DNA of 64,000 bases, taken from assembly GCF_003025595.1 (NCBI RefSeq), contig NZ_PYMI01000001.1, positions 248,001-312,000 on the forward strand, in the 5' to 3' direction. Each line of letters starts with the position of its first letter. Positions within the stretch are counted from its first letter, which is position 1. The notes under the pieces are model-generated. The model was given only the letters and a program-made list of their open reading frames with translations. It did no database searches and was not told where the DNA came from. Shown in pieces: positions 52,287-61,113 of the stretch. This DNA comes from Photobacterium ganghwense (GTDB lineage Bacteria > Pseudomonadota > Gammaproteobacteria > Enterobacterales > Vibrionaceae). The position numbers were made by a program, and so were the translations under genes.

Positions 52287-52499
52287 TAATAATGCAAATG
52301 TGTTCGACGGTTCATGATTCAATCTATGATCCGCCGCACAAAACAGGATCGGGAAGCCGTTACCCTAGCCATTCAGGATCCATGATCCTGAATGGCTCAC
52401 CGGGGCGAATGCCTTTTCGGAACGAGACAGCCTTTGCGTATGCCGACCAAGCCAGTAGAATGCAACGGTCTGCCTACCTCGTTAAGAAAAAGAAATCAC

Positions 52500-53498
52500 A
52501 TGAAGCTAGACGAAATTGCCAAACTTGCCGGAGTCTCCCGCACGACAGCCAGCTACGTCATTAACGGCAAAGCGGAGAAATACCGCATCAGTGACAAAAC
52601 CCAGCAAAAAGTCATGGCGGTGGTTAACGAACATAACTTTCGTCCGGATCATGCGGCCACGTCACTGCGGGCAGGCAGCAGCCGTTCGTTTGGCCTGATC
52701 ATTCCCGATCTGGAAAACAGCAGCTATGCCAAACTGGCAAAATTGCTGGAGAGCAATGTTCGTCAGGCGGGTTATCAGCTGATCATCTCCTGCTCTGATG
52801 ATGATCCGGAGACCGAAATGAAAGTGGCTGACACCTTGTTAAGCCGCCGCATTGATGCCCTGCTTGTGGCCAGTTCGCTGCCCAGTGACAATGCGTTTTA
52901 CAAACGGATTCAGGCCAGCGGTGTGCCGGTGGTTGCCATCGACCGTGCACTTGATGATGAAGTGTTTGCCAGTGTGATCAGTGAGGATCTGGACGGAGCC
53001 TATGCCCTGACGCTTAGCCTGTTGCAGGAAGAGGTATCCAGTATTGGCCTGATCGGCGCAGTACCTGAGCTGGGTGTGTCCCGTGAACGTGAACAGGGTT
53101 TCCTGTCGGCAGTTCGAACTTACAGTCAGCAGAAAGATCAGCCTGAAGTGAAAACCCTGATTGCCAATGGCGATCATTTCAGCCAGAAGCAAGGGCAATA
53201 CCTGGTGGAACAATGGATTCAGCAGAACATCATGCCAGATGCGATTCTGGCCACGTCTTACACCCTGTTTGAAGGGGTTCTCGATGCCCTGCTTGCGAAT
53301 CCTTCCCTGATGCAGCGCACGCGACTGGCAACATTTGGTGATAACCGGTTACTGGATTTTCTGCCGATGAAAATACAGTCGCTGCCTCAGCAATTTGAAC
53401 TGATTGCGGACAGTGCGCTGGAGCTGACACTCAATGCGATTGCGGGACGTTACCGGGCGGGCGTTGAGGTGATCCCGCGCAAAATCGTTAATCGTTAA
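52500..53498 (+). CDS. fruR: Fructose repressor/catabolite repressor-activator
   Basis: A 332-residue LacI-family regulator. The HTH and hinge are MKLDEIAKLAGVSRTTASYVINGKAEKYRISDKTQQKVMAVVNEHNFRPDHAA, which matches E. coli Cra closely, including the YRISDKTQ segment. The sugar-binding core follows (SRSFGLIIPDLENSSYAKLAKLLE). Fructose 1-phosphate is the expected ligand. Position and operators show that it controls fruBKA; ppsA is another likely target. The start at 52500 is set by the family N-terminus; the open frame upstream contains operator DNA. Confidence 0.95.
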   Translation: MKLDEIAKLAGVSRTTASYVINGKAEKYRISDKTQQKVMAVVNEHNFRPDHAATSLRAGSSRSFGLIIPDLENSSYAKLAKLLESNVRQAGYQLIISCSDDDPETEMKVADTLLSRRIDALLVASSLPSDNAFYKRIQASGVPVVAIDRALDDEVFASVISEDLDGAYALTLSLLQEEVSSIGLIGAVPELGVSREREQGFLSAVRTYSQQKDQPEVKTLIANGDHFSQKQGQYLVEQWIQQNIMPDAILATSYTLFEGVLDALLANPSLMQRTRLATFGDNRLLDFLPMKIQSLPQQFELIADSALELTLNAIAGRYRAGVEVIPRKIVNR

Positions 53499-53647
53499 TC
53501 AGAAAAACAGTTCAGAACAATAATTCAGAAGAACAGTTACCGCCGACTGTTCCGTGGAAGCGGCGATAACTGCTTACTCATGGCGTTTAAGTTTTGCATT
53601 TATGACACGTGCACCTATCTAAAATGCACCGCTCACAAATACAGTAA

Positions 53648-55195
53648 TCAGGTAAACCACTGACTCAGTGCGACTTTACTCAGTCGATACAGCCGTTTCG
53701 CCTGATCGCCTAACGCGCCACGCGCATGCTCAATCCGACGCCGGTTGAGCTGTGTATTAACGCCATCCTCAAACGCTGCCAGCAGGCTTTCCCCCACTTT
53801 CTCCAGCTGATAGGCCGGTTGCTGATCTGGCATGGCAATCACCACTGCATCATCCGGCTGCAACTGAGCGATGTTGTATGCCAGTGCCGCCTGAATATTC
53901 TCAGCTTTCCGGTTGGTCGGCTGGTCCAAACAATACGGAGGATCCCATTCGGTAACCGGCGACAGACGATCCACTTGATTCAGCAGCATGATGATCTTAG
54001 GCCGCTTGCGGCTGCGATGTTCCGGTTGCTGATAAAAAGCATCAATCACCTGTTTGAAGGCGACATCAAGCTGTCTGGCTGGTTGATTGGCTTTTACGAC
54101 CCAGAGCACCACATCGCTGTTCGTCACCTGTTTCAGCAGTAATTTCTGATTGGCTTCGGTTCCGTCTATACCGGGCAGATCCACCAGATGAATACAATCA
54201 ATGCCTTCCACCTCGCATTTATGGATCACTACACTGTCAGTTGTCGGAATAGCATTCACCTCGGCGACCAGGTTTCCGATAAAGGCATTAATCAGCGACG
54301 ATTTACCGGCACTGATCTGCCCCAGCAGAGCGACCCGCAACGGCTCGATTTCGGCCGCAAGGTGACTCTGATCGGTTTCGTGACCATGACTTTCCCCCAG
54401 TTCATCGTCAGCCAGAGCAAACCGGCCGCTGTACAGGTCAATGGCAACTGAGATCACCTCTTGCATCAGCACCTTCTTCAGTTTGTATTGCACATCCACG
54501 TTCACTTCATCAAACAGGTAACCCAGCACTTGTCCCCGGGCTTCAGCAATCCATCCGGCAGGCGTGACCAGTCGAAACAACCGGTAAACATCATAGACCT
54601 GTTTGGCCGTATCCAGCTTCTCTTTGTACAGGTAACCCTGTTTAAGGGTTGACAGTTTCAGCTGCTCAGCAAAAGGCACATGGTTGAGCAGAAACCGGCG
54701 GTATCGCTGACTGACGTTTTCCAGCATCAGCAAAAACTCCGGCGCAGTAAAAGCCAGCGCCTTCCCCTGCCGTTCTGGATGGTATTGCCCGGCCACTTCC
54801 ATCGCCAAATCTGTGCCCAGTTCACGCAGTGAAGGCCAGGTCGTGGTTTTATCAAGCCTTGCATCCAGCTCTCGGTTCAACGCTTGCCAGACCTCGCGTT
54901 CGAATCTGCCCCATTCACCAGAAGGCGCAACCTGATAGTCCCCTTCCAGCTCGAAATCGGTCATAGCTTCCACGTTAGCCCGGCGTCGCTGTAAGCTGAG
55001 ATAACCGATTAGCACCAGCAAAGCCGATCCGGCCAGCACCAAAGACAGCAGTAACCAATAGTCATTCTGAAACACACTGACCAGCCCGAGCCCGGCCAGC
55101 ACCAGTAACGGCAGCGTCAGGGCTGCCATGAGCAACGGCACGACACCGGCGGACAGACGAGATAACACCCCGAGGCTATTTTTTGTTCTTTTCAT
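53648..55195 (-). CDS. Membrane-anchored Era/dynamin-like GTPase
   Basis: About 515 residues. Two adjacent N-terminal transmembrane segments (VVPLLMAALTLPLLVLAGLGLVSVF and WLLLSLVLAGSALLVLIGYL) precede a helical region and a C-terminal GTPase domain: G1 GQISAGKSSLINAF, G2 Thr in IPTTDSV, G3 DLPGID, G4 NQVD. The gene overlaps the end of a second GTPase gene by 20 nt; the ATG at 55195 follows GGAGATCATA. The pair resembles the YcjX/YcjF-type and other envelope-associated GTPase pairs, but I cannot name it. Membrane remodelling or stress is an inference. Confidence 0.8.
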   Translation of the reverse strand: MKRTKNSLGVLSRLSAGVVPLLMAALTLPLLVLAGLGLVSVFQNDYWLLLSLVLAGSALLVLIGYLSLQRRRANVEAMTDFELEGDYQVAPSGEWGRFEREVWQALNRELDARLDKTTTWPSLRELGTDLAMEVAGQYHPERQGKALAFTAPEFLLMLENVSQRYRRFLLNHVPFAEQLKLSTLKQGYLYKEKLDTAKQVYDVYRLFRLVTPAGWIAEARGQVLGYLFDEVNVDVQYKLKKVLMQEVISVAIDLYSGRFALADDELGESHGHETDQSHLAAEIEPLRVALLGQISAGKSSLINAFIGNLVAEVNAIPTTDSVVIHKCEVEGIDCIHLVDLPGIDGTEANQKLLLKQVTNSDVVLWVVKANQPARQLDVAFKQVIDAFYQQPEHRSRKRPKIIMLLNQVDRLSPVTEWDPPYCLDQPTNRKAENIQAALAYNIAQLQPDDAVVIAMPDQQPAYQLEKVGESLLAAFEDGVNTQLNRRRIEHARGALGDQAKRLYRLSKVALSQWFT

Positions 55196-56342
55196 TATGA
55201 TCTCCGGCCTTGTCGCGCAATCCGTTAACGCCACTGGCTTTTACCTGTTTCAATGCCTCTTCAAACACGCTTTTCACGTCCTGCGCAGTCACCGATTCCC
55301 CTTTACTTAGGTGGTAGAGGTACTTACAGGCGGCACGTCCGATGGCATAGGTCATGGCAAAGCTGACCGCAACAGCCACCGCGCTGCCGACGGTCTGGCC
55401 ATACACTGGCACCAGCTTGACGATTTGTCTGACCCCGAGTTTGGTCAGGTACTTAAGGGCAAATGTTCCTCCCAGCAGACCGACAAACTCGACAAAACGC
55501 TGCCGTGTCCATGTCACGCCGTAGTGACCGCCCAGACTGTGCAGCATTTTGCCCTGAATAGCCGGGACCGAAACCAGCCCTACCGCGGGCAACGCATCGG
55601 ATGCCCCCGCTGTACCGGCATACCACAATACTTCCCGCTGCAAGGTCGCAAAATTCCTATGTTCCGCGTCTTTATGCTGCTGCTCCTGACGCAGCAAATA
55701 CAACACCGGCATCAACTCGGCCATCTGCGCCGTCAGGGCTGACCAGCCATGCGGTACCTGCGAACCAGTACTATCCGAAGACTCAAAAACAGCAAAATCC
55801 ACCTCGACCGAAGTGAACGACTTTCCCCAGACTGCCGTGACCTGCGCCTGGTTATGGGCTATCGCCTGCTGGCGCTGATCACGTTGCGGAATGGATAAAC
55901 AACCGGTATGCACCAGCAGCAACGACTGGATTCGGGCATCTTTACGGATTTTTTCCAACGCGTGCAGCACGTCACCCTGCTCAGGCTCTTCAGCTTTCAT
56001 GACGACGATCAGTGCATGGCTCTGACTCAGGCAGGCGGCAATGTCTTCTGCCGGATCATAACTGGCTTCCGCCAGTCCCCGAGTATCAAGAAATCGAATG
56101 ATCGGATTATCCTGCGGAAATGCATAAGCCACTGAGGTTTGCGTGCAGGGTTGAAAACCATTGCCGATTTCAATTGCGCTGTTTCCGGTCACGGATTCAA
56201 TCAGAGAAGACTTGCCCGCACCGGTTTTTCCCAGTAACCAGAGCGTGGGCAACTGGGCTTCCCATTGCTCACTGGCGGCAGAAAGATCAGGATTTTTGGA
56301 TGGATTCAGGTATTGATAAATTTGTTCAAAGAACTGCTGCAT
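55176..56342 (-). CDS. GTPase with C-terminal DUF697 membrane domain
   Basis: A 388-residue protein. The N-terminal GTPase has G1 LLGKTGAGKSSLIESVTG, G2 Thr in PCTQTSVAY, and G3 DTRGLAEA; the G4 motif is degenerate (LLVHTG). The C-terminal half has the DUF697/YcjF-like hydrophobic region (ASDALPAVGLVSVPAIQGKMLHSLGGHYG, KLVPVYGQTVGSAVAVAVSFAMTYAIG) with membrane-associated helices. Upstream of and overlapping the other membrane GTPase, it is likely to work with it. A short charged tail (GDHNEKNKK) ends the protein. Confidence 0.85.
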   Translation of the reverse strand: MQQFFEQIYQYLNPSKNPDLSAASEQWEAQLPTLWLLGKTGAGKSSLIESVTGNSAIEIGNGFQPCTQTSVAYAFPQDNPIIRFLDTRGLAEASYDPAEDIAACLSQSHALIVVMKAEEPEQGDVLHALEKIRKDARIQSLLLVHTGCLSIPQRDQRQQAIAHNQAQVTAVWGKSFTSVEVDFAVFESSDSTGSQVPHGWSALTAQMAELMPVLYLLRQEQQHKDAEHRNFATLQREVLWYAGTAGASDALPAVGLVSVPAIQGKMLHSLGGHYGVTWTRQRFVEFVGLLGGTFALKYLTKLGVRQIVKLVPVYGQTVGSAVAVAVSFAMTYAIGRAACKYLYHLSKGESVTAQDVKSVFEEALKQVKASGVNGLRDKAGDHNEKNKK

Positions 56343-56507
56343 GACAACCCCGTTGCTTGCGATACTGCGACCACGATAACAGACTCAAAAGGTTTCATAT
56401 AGCAACTGTATAGTGCTGCTGGTAGCAGAATAACGCCCTCGGTAGCCAGATAGCGCCTTTTCCTCCGGGCGTGACCGAACGAACAATACCAGGCGGTGGG
56501 ATAAACT

Positions 56508-56538
56508 CAGCCCCGTCGTCAGGTGTCAGACGGGGCTG
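56508..56538 (-). terminator. Hairpin after the AI-2E family transporter gene
   Basis: A perfect CAGCCCCGTC-N11-GACGGGGCTG hairpin lies 7 bp beyond the stop on the minus strand. The tail (AGTTTATC) is only moderately T-rich. Confidence 0.6.
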
Positions 56539-56544
56539 ATAACG

Positions 56545-57702
56545 TCAGTCCTCGGTATTTAGGGCCGTCTCGTCAGCCTTTTCAGGCTGGCCGACCGGCG
56601 TTCTCACCCAATGGGTGAACAGTTCGTACCAGATAGCCAGTACTACGGCTCCCACAAACAAACCGATGATTCCTGAGACCAGCATCCCGCCGATGGCACC
56701 AATCAGGATAACCGGCATAGGTATTTCGACACCCCGTCCCATTAGCATGGGTTTCAGGATATTGTCCGACAAGCCAGCTAGCAGAACCCAGACCGTAAAG
56801 ATGGTCGCCGGCGTCGTATCCATGTACGAAAAGACATAAATGATCACCGGCAGCACAATTATCAGTGCCGGTAACTGGGCAATCGCCAAAATAAAGACCA
56901 GCAGTGTCAGACCGCCTGCCGCCGGAATACCGAAGACGAAAAACGCCGCGCCAATCAGAATGGCCTGAATAAAAGCCACCCCAACCACACCCAGCAACAC
57001 ACTGCGAATCGTTGCGGCAATCAGGCTTGCCCACTGTTCCCCTTTCGGGCCGGCTATCCGTATCGACACGGTTTTGACCGCTTTCGACATGGACTCCGCA
57101 TTAGCCATAAAGGCGGCGGCAATCAGCAGGGAAATGACGGACATCACCACCGTGATCACCCCGCTTCCAAGGATGCCCGCAAACGCCCCGACGGCGGTTT
57201 TAATCTGCGGCAGATAATTGGTGATGGCTTGCTCCAGGTTGGTAGAGAATAATGACCAAATACTGTAGAGCTTGTCCCCTATCACCGGAATGGCCGCTAT
57301 CCGGTCGGTCGGGCCGGGAATACGAATCTCTCCGGCCTGAAACACCTCCGTGAGCCTGATAATGCCATCATAAATTGACCCCATGACCAGAATCAGCGGC
57401 ACAATCAGCACCAGCACACCGAGCAATGCCAGCAGCGTGGCGGCCAGACTTTCCTTGCCGTTGAGCCAGTTAGCCAGCTTTTTGGTCACCGGCATCAGCG
57501 CCACCGCAATAATGGCCCCCCACAGCACCGGGATAAGAAAGGGTTTAATGATGTCATAGGTCCACACGACCAGCACAAACAGCAAACCAATTCGAATGGC
57601 TGACTCGACCATGTTGTTGATAAAGGCACTGCTCGATTCTGAGTGTTGCGGATTTTGATTATTCATCATGCTTTTCCTGATTACTCTGACTGGCACCAAC
57701 AA
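56545..57702 (-). CDS. AI-2E family transporter (PerM/YdiK-like)
   Basis: A 385-residue polytopic membrane protein with about eight transmembrane segments in the family layout: two or three N-terminal helices (IGLLFVLVVWTYDIIKPFLIPVLWGAIIAVAL), a long extracytoplasmic loop and a C-terminal cluster including LTLLVFILAIAQLPALIIVLPVIIYVF and LSDNILKPMLMGRGVEIPMPVILIGAIGG. Members export autoinducer-2 or act as Na+(Li+)/H+ antiporters; the substrate here is not known. The start overlaps the end of the ion channel gene (in-frame ATG at 57666 is a likely alternative: MMNNQNPQ). Last gene of the efflux operon. Confidence 0.85.
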   Translation of the reverse strand: MLVPVRVIRKSMMNNQNPQHSESSSAFINNMVESAIRIGLLFVLVVWTYDIIKPFLIPVLWGAIIAVALMPVTKKLANWLNGKESLAATLLALLGVLVLIVPLILVMGSIYDGIIRLTEVFQAGEIRIPGPTDRIAAIPVIGDKLYSIWSLFSTNLEQAITNYLPQIKTAVGAFAGILGSGVITVVMSVISLLIAAAFMANAESMSKAVKTVSIRIAGPKGEQWASLIAATIRSVLLGVVGVAFIQAILIGAAFFVFGIPAAGGLTLLVFILAIAQLPALIIVLPVIIYVFSYMDTTPATIFTVWVLLAGLSDNILKPMLMGRGVEIPMPVILIGAIGGMLVSGIIGLFVGAVVLAIWYELFTHWVRTPVGQPEKADETALNTED

Positions 57703-58330
57703 GGCTGGCTACCACAATAGCCATATAGAACACACCGGCAATCGCTTCCAGATACACGACAACCTGAGCAAACGGCGTCACCGGGCTGATATCACCGTAG
57801 CCCAGCGTTGTAAGGGTCACGAAGCTGAAGTAAGCAACATTGGTAAAGTTCAGCCCCCAATCCTGATATTCCAGCCCGTCAAAAGAACTAGGCGAAAATT
57901 CCAGAATTAACAAATAAAGAATCGCCCATATCAGCCCCAGCAACAGAAAGAGCGCGAGCGAGCCAACCACTTTGTTGTTATCAATCGATCCTGTGAACAG
58001 GATCTGCCGAACAATGGCTTTAAAGGTGCCGATAAAAAACATGAGCATCAACAACATCATGGCAATGTCGACCTGCGTAATGCCGAAGACATTTTTGCTG
58101 ATTGCCAATACGACCCAGATAATCATGATAGTCATCAAAAAACGATACCATCCGACGGCAAAGCGGAGGCTGATCAGGCAGACGAGAAAAGTAAAAATCG
58201 TGATGGCCTGAAAAATTGTGTCCAACCAGTTCTGTTTAATGACCATGCCGAGTGACGTGGAAATCAACAAAATGATCAGGGCCAGCGTCATGTAGTAGAA
58301 ATTGTTCTGCTCGGTGATTTTTCGCCCCAT
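57659..58330 (-). CDS. Two-pore-type ion channel (K+ channel, Ion_trans_2)
   Basis: A 223-residue membrane protein with several N-terminal helices and a C-terminal pore module: FVTLTTLGYGDISPVTPFAQ carries the selectivity filter TLGYGD (canonical T-V/I-G-Y-G), followed by the inner helix VVVYLEAIAGVFYMAIVVASLVG. It lacks a cytoplasmic RCK domain. It lies between the membrane fusion protein gene and the AI-2E transporter gene, 12 bp after the former. Potassium selectivity is likely from the filter; gating is unknown. Confidence 0.85.
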   Translation of the reverse strand: MGRKITEQNNFYYMTLALIILLISTSLGMVIKQNWLDTIFQAITIFTFLVCLISLRFAVGWYRFLMTIMIIWVVLAISKNVFGITQVDIAMMLLMLMFFIGTFKAIVRQILFTGSIDNNKVVGSLALFLLLGLIWAILYLLILEFSPSSFDGLEYQDWGLNFTNVAYFSFVTLTTLGYGDISPVTPFAQVVVYLEAIAGVFYMAIVVASLVGASQSNQEKHDE

Positions 58331-58342
58331 CCTACCGCCTCC

Positions 58343-59242
58343 TCATTGGTTCTGTTGCTTGTCTGATTGGTCGAGGACCATGACCGACGCTGTCATACCG
58401 AATCGCAGGTGAACTCCTTCCGGCAGATCGCCAACCATAATGCGCACCGGAATACGCTGTGCCAGCCGGATCCACTGGAAAACCGGGTTAACGTTAGGTA
58501 GCAGGTTATAGCCGACACTGCCGTCCTGCGGGGCAATCCCCCAACCCAGTGAGTCGACCACCGCATCAATTGGCTGCTCCGGATACGCCATCAGCGTCAC
58601 TTTGGCATCATCCCCAATGTGAATACGAGACAGCTCATTTTCACGGAAGTACGCAAACACCCAGAAGCTGTTAACATCCACCAGTGCCAGCAACGGCTGA
58701 TTCGCGACGGCCTGCGTTCCCTCCCGGATATCCAGGTTGGAGACATAGCCATCGACCGAAGCCACAATCCGGGTAAACTCAAGATTCAGTTTAGCCGCAT
58801 GTACTTTCTGCTCCGCAATACGAATTTGCACCAGCGATTCCTGATAGCTGATTTCCCTACGGGTTAAGTCTTTCAGCGACACCGCGCCACGATCTTTGGC
58901 CTGAATATCCAACAACCGGTCGTATTCGATTTTTTTGCCCTTGGCGCTGATACGGGAACGCTCCAGTGCCGATTCAGCCTGAGACAGCGCAACATCAAAG
59001 GTGGTCGGGTCAATTTCAAACAGCAAATCCCCTTTGCGCACAAACTGGTTGTCTTTCACCGCCACCGTTACCACCGGGCCGGAAACCCGCGGTGCCACTT
59101 TCACAATATTGGCCCTGACCTGTCCGTTTCGGGTCCAGGGATTGGCAAAATACTCCTCGTATTTCTGGTAGCCGAAATACACCGCCCCGCCAATGATCAG
59201 GACATTAATCAGCACCACGATGAGCTTTTTAATTTTTTTCAT
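58343..59242 (-). CDS. Membrane fusion protein, HlyD/AaeA-like
   Basis: A 299-residue periplasmic adaptor with one N-terminal anchor (LIVVLINVLIIGGAVYFGYQ). Next come the biotinyl/lipoyl halves (RVSGPVVTVAVKDNQFVRKGDLLFEIDP and TRIVASVDGYVSNLDIREGTQAVANQPL), a short coiled coil and a beta-barrel (VFAYFRENELSRIHIGDDAKVTLMAYP). The start at 59242 fits the anchor; the frame runs further upstream without a signal. It joins the FUSC-type inner-membrane pump and the outer-membrane channel of the same operon. Confidence 0.92.
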   Translation of the reverse strand: MKKIKKLIVVLINVLIIGGAVYFGYQKYEEYFANPWTRNGQVRANIVKVAPRVSGPVVTVAVKDNQFVRKGDLLFEIDPTTFDVALSQAESALERSRISAKGKKIEYDRLLDIQAKDRGAVSLKDLTRREISYQESLVQIRIAEQKVHAAKLNLEFTRIVASVDGYVSNLDIREGTQAVANQPLLALVDVNSFWVFAYFRENELSRIHIGDDAKVTLMAYPEQPIDAVVDSLGWGIAPQDGSVGYNLLPNVNPVFQWIRLAQRIPVRIMVGDLPEGVHLRFGMTASVMVLDQSDKQQNQ

Positions 59243-59250
59243 AGCTGCAC

Positions 59251-59454
59251 CTAAAAACGGATAAAGTAGGCATCCACTGCCACGATGTAGAACACGACAA
59301 ACGCCAGAAAAGTGACCGACGGAAAGGCAATCAGTCGGGACAACCGCGTGGCATTCAGCAACATCACGGTCACCCAGGCAGCCACAATGGCAATGACCAC
59401 CACCAGTAAAAACGGGGAAAAATACACATCTCCCCACGATAATTCATATGGCAT
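59251..59454 (-). CDS. DUF1656 small membrane protein, AaeX-like
   Basis: A 67-residue protein with two transmembrane helices (FSPFLLVVVIAIVAAWVTVMLL and FPSVTFLAFVVFYIVAVDAYF). MPYELSWGDVYFSP at the start matches the DUF1656 (AaeX) pattern. It lies 8 bp before the membrane fusion gene and its start overlaps the end of the outer-membrane channel gene by one base. DUF1656 proteins regularly accompany AaeA/AaeB-type aromatic acid efflux pumps. Confidence 0.88.
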   Translation of the reverse strand: MPYELSWGDVYFSPFLLVVVIAIVAAWVTVMLLNATRLSRLIAFPSVTFLAFVVFYIVAVDAYFIRF

Positions 59455-61103
59455 CAGGGTCCTCCCGGATAACGTTGCTTGGCCGGGTCAATCGGATCCC
59501 CGAACGGGGATTTGGCCGGCGTGACCGGTTCCGGCGCCCACGGCGGCAGTGTTGTCTCTTCCAGCATGTCACCCCAGTCGGTGCGCTCTGCCATTTTTTC
59601 GCGAGTTGCCTCACTGACGAATGCCTTGCCGGTATTGGCTTCCCAGCCGCCGCCCAGCGATTTGTACAGCGCCACAACCTGCGTCGCGACACTGCCTTTC
59701 ACAATGGCGTAGTTATCTTCACTGCGAGTCATCTTCTCGACAGAATCCAGTAATCGCTCAAAGCTAATCTGACCGTTCTGGTACTGGGTCAGTGAGATGT
59801 TAAAGGCCCGAACCGAGGCATCCACAGAGTTAAACGCCAGCAGTTTCTGCTCACGGTTAAGCTGATAAGACTCCAGGGCATTCGTGACTTCCTGCACCGC
59901 CAGCAACACCTGCCGGTTGTAGTTGGTCAGGGTTTCCTCGAAACGGGCATCTTCCAGCCGGATATTATTTTTCACCCTGCCGTACTGAAAAATGTTCCAG
60001 GAAAAAGAAGGCCCCATTTGCAGGTTCAAGGCTTTACTGGAAGAAAAGTCACCACCGGCCGGTACTGTGCTATCAAAACCAATGGCACCAAAGAGCGTAA
60101 ACTGCGGATACAGGTCTGCCTGAGCGATCCCTATCCGGCTGCTTTGCGCATGAGCCTGTAACTCCGCCAACTGCAAGTCCGGGCGCCGCAGCACTAGAGA
60201 TGCTTCAATGCGTGGCTGAACCCGCGGCGGAACCGGTATCAGGGATAGTTGATCATAGTTTTCAGACAGTCGGCTGTTGAGGTGGGTCTCATACTTGTTA
60301 TCAAAGGCAGCGACTTTTGCCCTGACGGCGGGGCTCTTCAGCAAGATCTCCACGTCGTCCGGCAGCATTCCCAGCAACACAGCCAGCGCATTACGGGACT
60401 GTATCAAACCGATTTTCAGGCTGGGCAAGGCAGACTGAGTGTTATACAGCTGGGTGTTCGCCTGCTGTACATCGAGCTCCGTCACATCGCCCGATTCATA
60501 CTGCACCTGGGTGATTTTGGCGACCCGCTTCTGGATATCGATGTTACGCAGCGACAGCAGAATACGCTCTTCGAAGGTGCGGTAGTTGATGTAATTGCGG
60601 ACCACTTCCGCCGTAATGGTCACCAGCACATCATGATAAGAGGCAATAGAGGCATACATTGCCGCTTCTGCCGATTCTATGCCCCGCACGTAACGCCCCC
60701 AGACATCAAGCTCCCAGGCCGCATCAAACGTCAGGTTGGTATTATCGAAAGTTTGTTCCGACTGATAGACCTTTGCCAGTCGCCCGGATACCGTCTGCCG
60801 TTGTGGATACCGCAATCCGTCAGCCACCCCTAATGCCGCTCTGGCCTGCAGAATCCGCAAACCGGCCGCGGTCAGATCCAAATTCTGCTGCGCCGCCAAA
60901 TCAACCAGATGATTGAGGTTGGGGTCGTTAAACTGCTGCCACCAGCGTGCGGTCTGCGTCTGGCTGAGCTGATAATCCCTCTGATCCCAACTGGCAGGCA
61001 ACGGCACCGGATCAACTCCGGTAAAATTCGGCCCCAGTACGGTACAACCGGGCATGGAGGCCAAGACACCCACGAGAAACCAGACATTCAGTTTGCCTGT
61101 CAC
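59454..61103 (-). CDS. Outer-membrane efflux lipoprotein (NodT/OprM family)
   Basis: A 549-residue TolC-like channel. A lipoprotein signal (MTGKLNVWFLVGVLASMPGC; Cys20) is followed by the GPNFTGVDPVPLPASW start and two repeats of the outer-membrane efflux domain, with WWQQFNDPNLNHLV at the beginning and the VLRRPDLQLAELQAHAQSSRIGIAQADLYPQF signature of the NodT family. The C-terminus has an extra Pro-rich extension of about 60 residues (EPVTPAKSPFGDPIDPAKQRYPGG) beyond the usual end. It lies 10 bp after the FUSC pump gene. Confidence 0.92.
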   Translation of the reverse strand: MTGKLNVWFLVGVLASMPGCTVLGPNFTGVDPVPLPASWDQRDYQLSQTQTARWWQQFNDPNLNHLVDLAAQQNLDLTAAGLRILQARAALGVADGLRYPQRQTVSGRLAKVYQSEQTFDNTNLTFDAAWELDVWGRYVRGIESAEAAMYASIASYHDVLVTITAEVVRNYINYRTFEERILLSLRNIDIQKRVAKITQVQYESGDVTELDVQQANTQLYNTQSALPSLKIGLIQSRNALAVLLGMLPDDVEILLKSPAVRAKVAAFDNKYETHLNSRLSENYDQLSLIPVPPRVQPRIEASLVLRRPDLQLAELQAHAQSSRIGIAQADLYPQFTLFGAIGFDSTVPAGGDFSSSKALNLQMGPSFSWNIFQYGRVKNNIRLEDARFEETLTNYNRQVLLAVQEVTNALESYQLNREQKLLAFNSVDASVRAFNISLTQYQNGQISFERLLDSVEKMTRSEDNYAIVKGSVATQVVALYKSLGGGWEANTGKAFVSEATREKMAERTDWGDMLEETTLPPWAPEPVTPAKSPFGDPIDPAKQRYPGGP

Positions 61104-61113
61104 GCCTTTCCCC

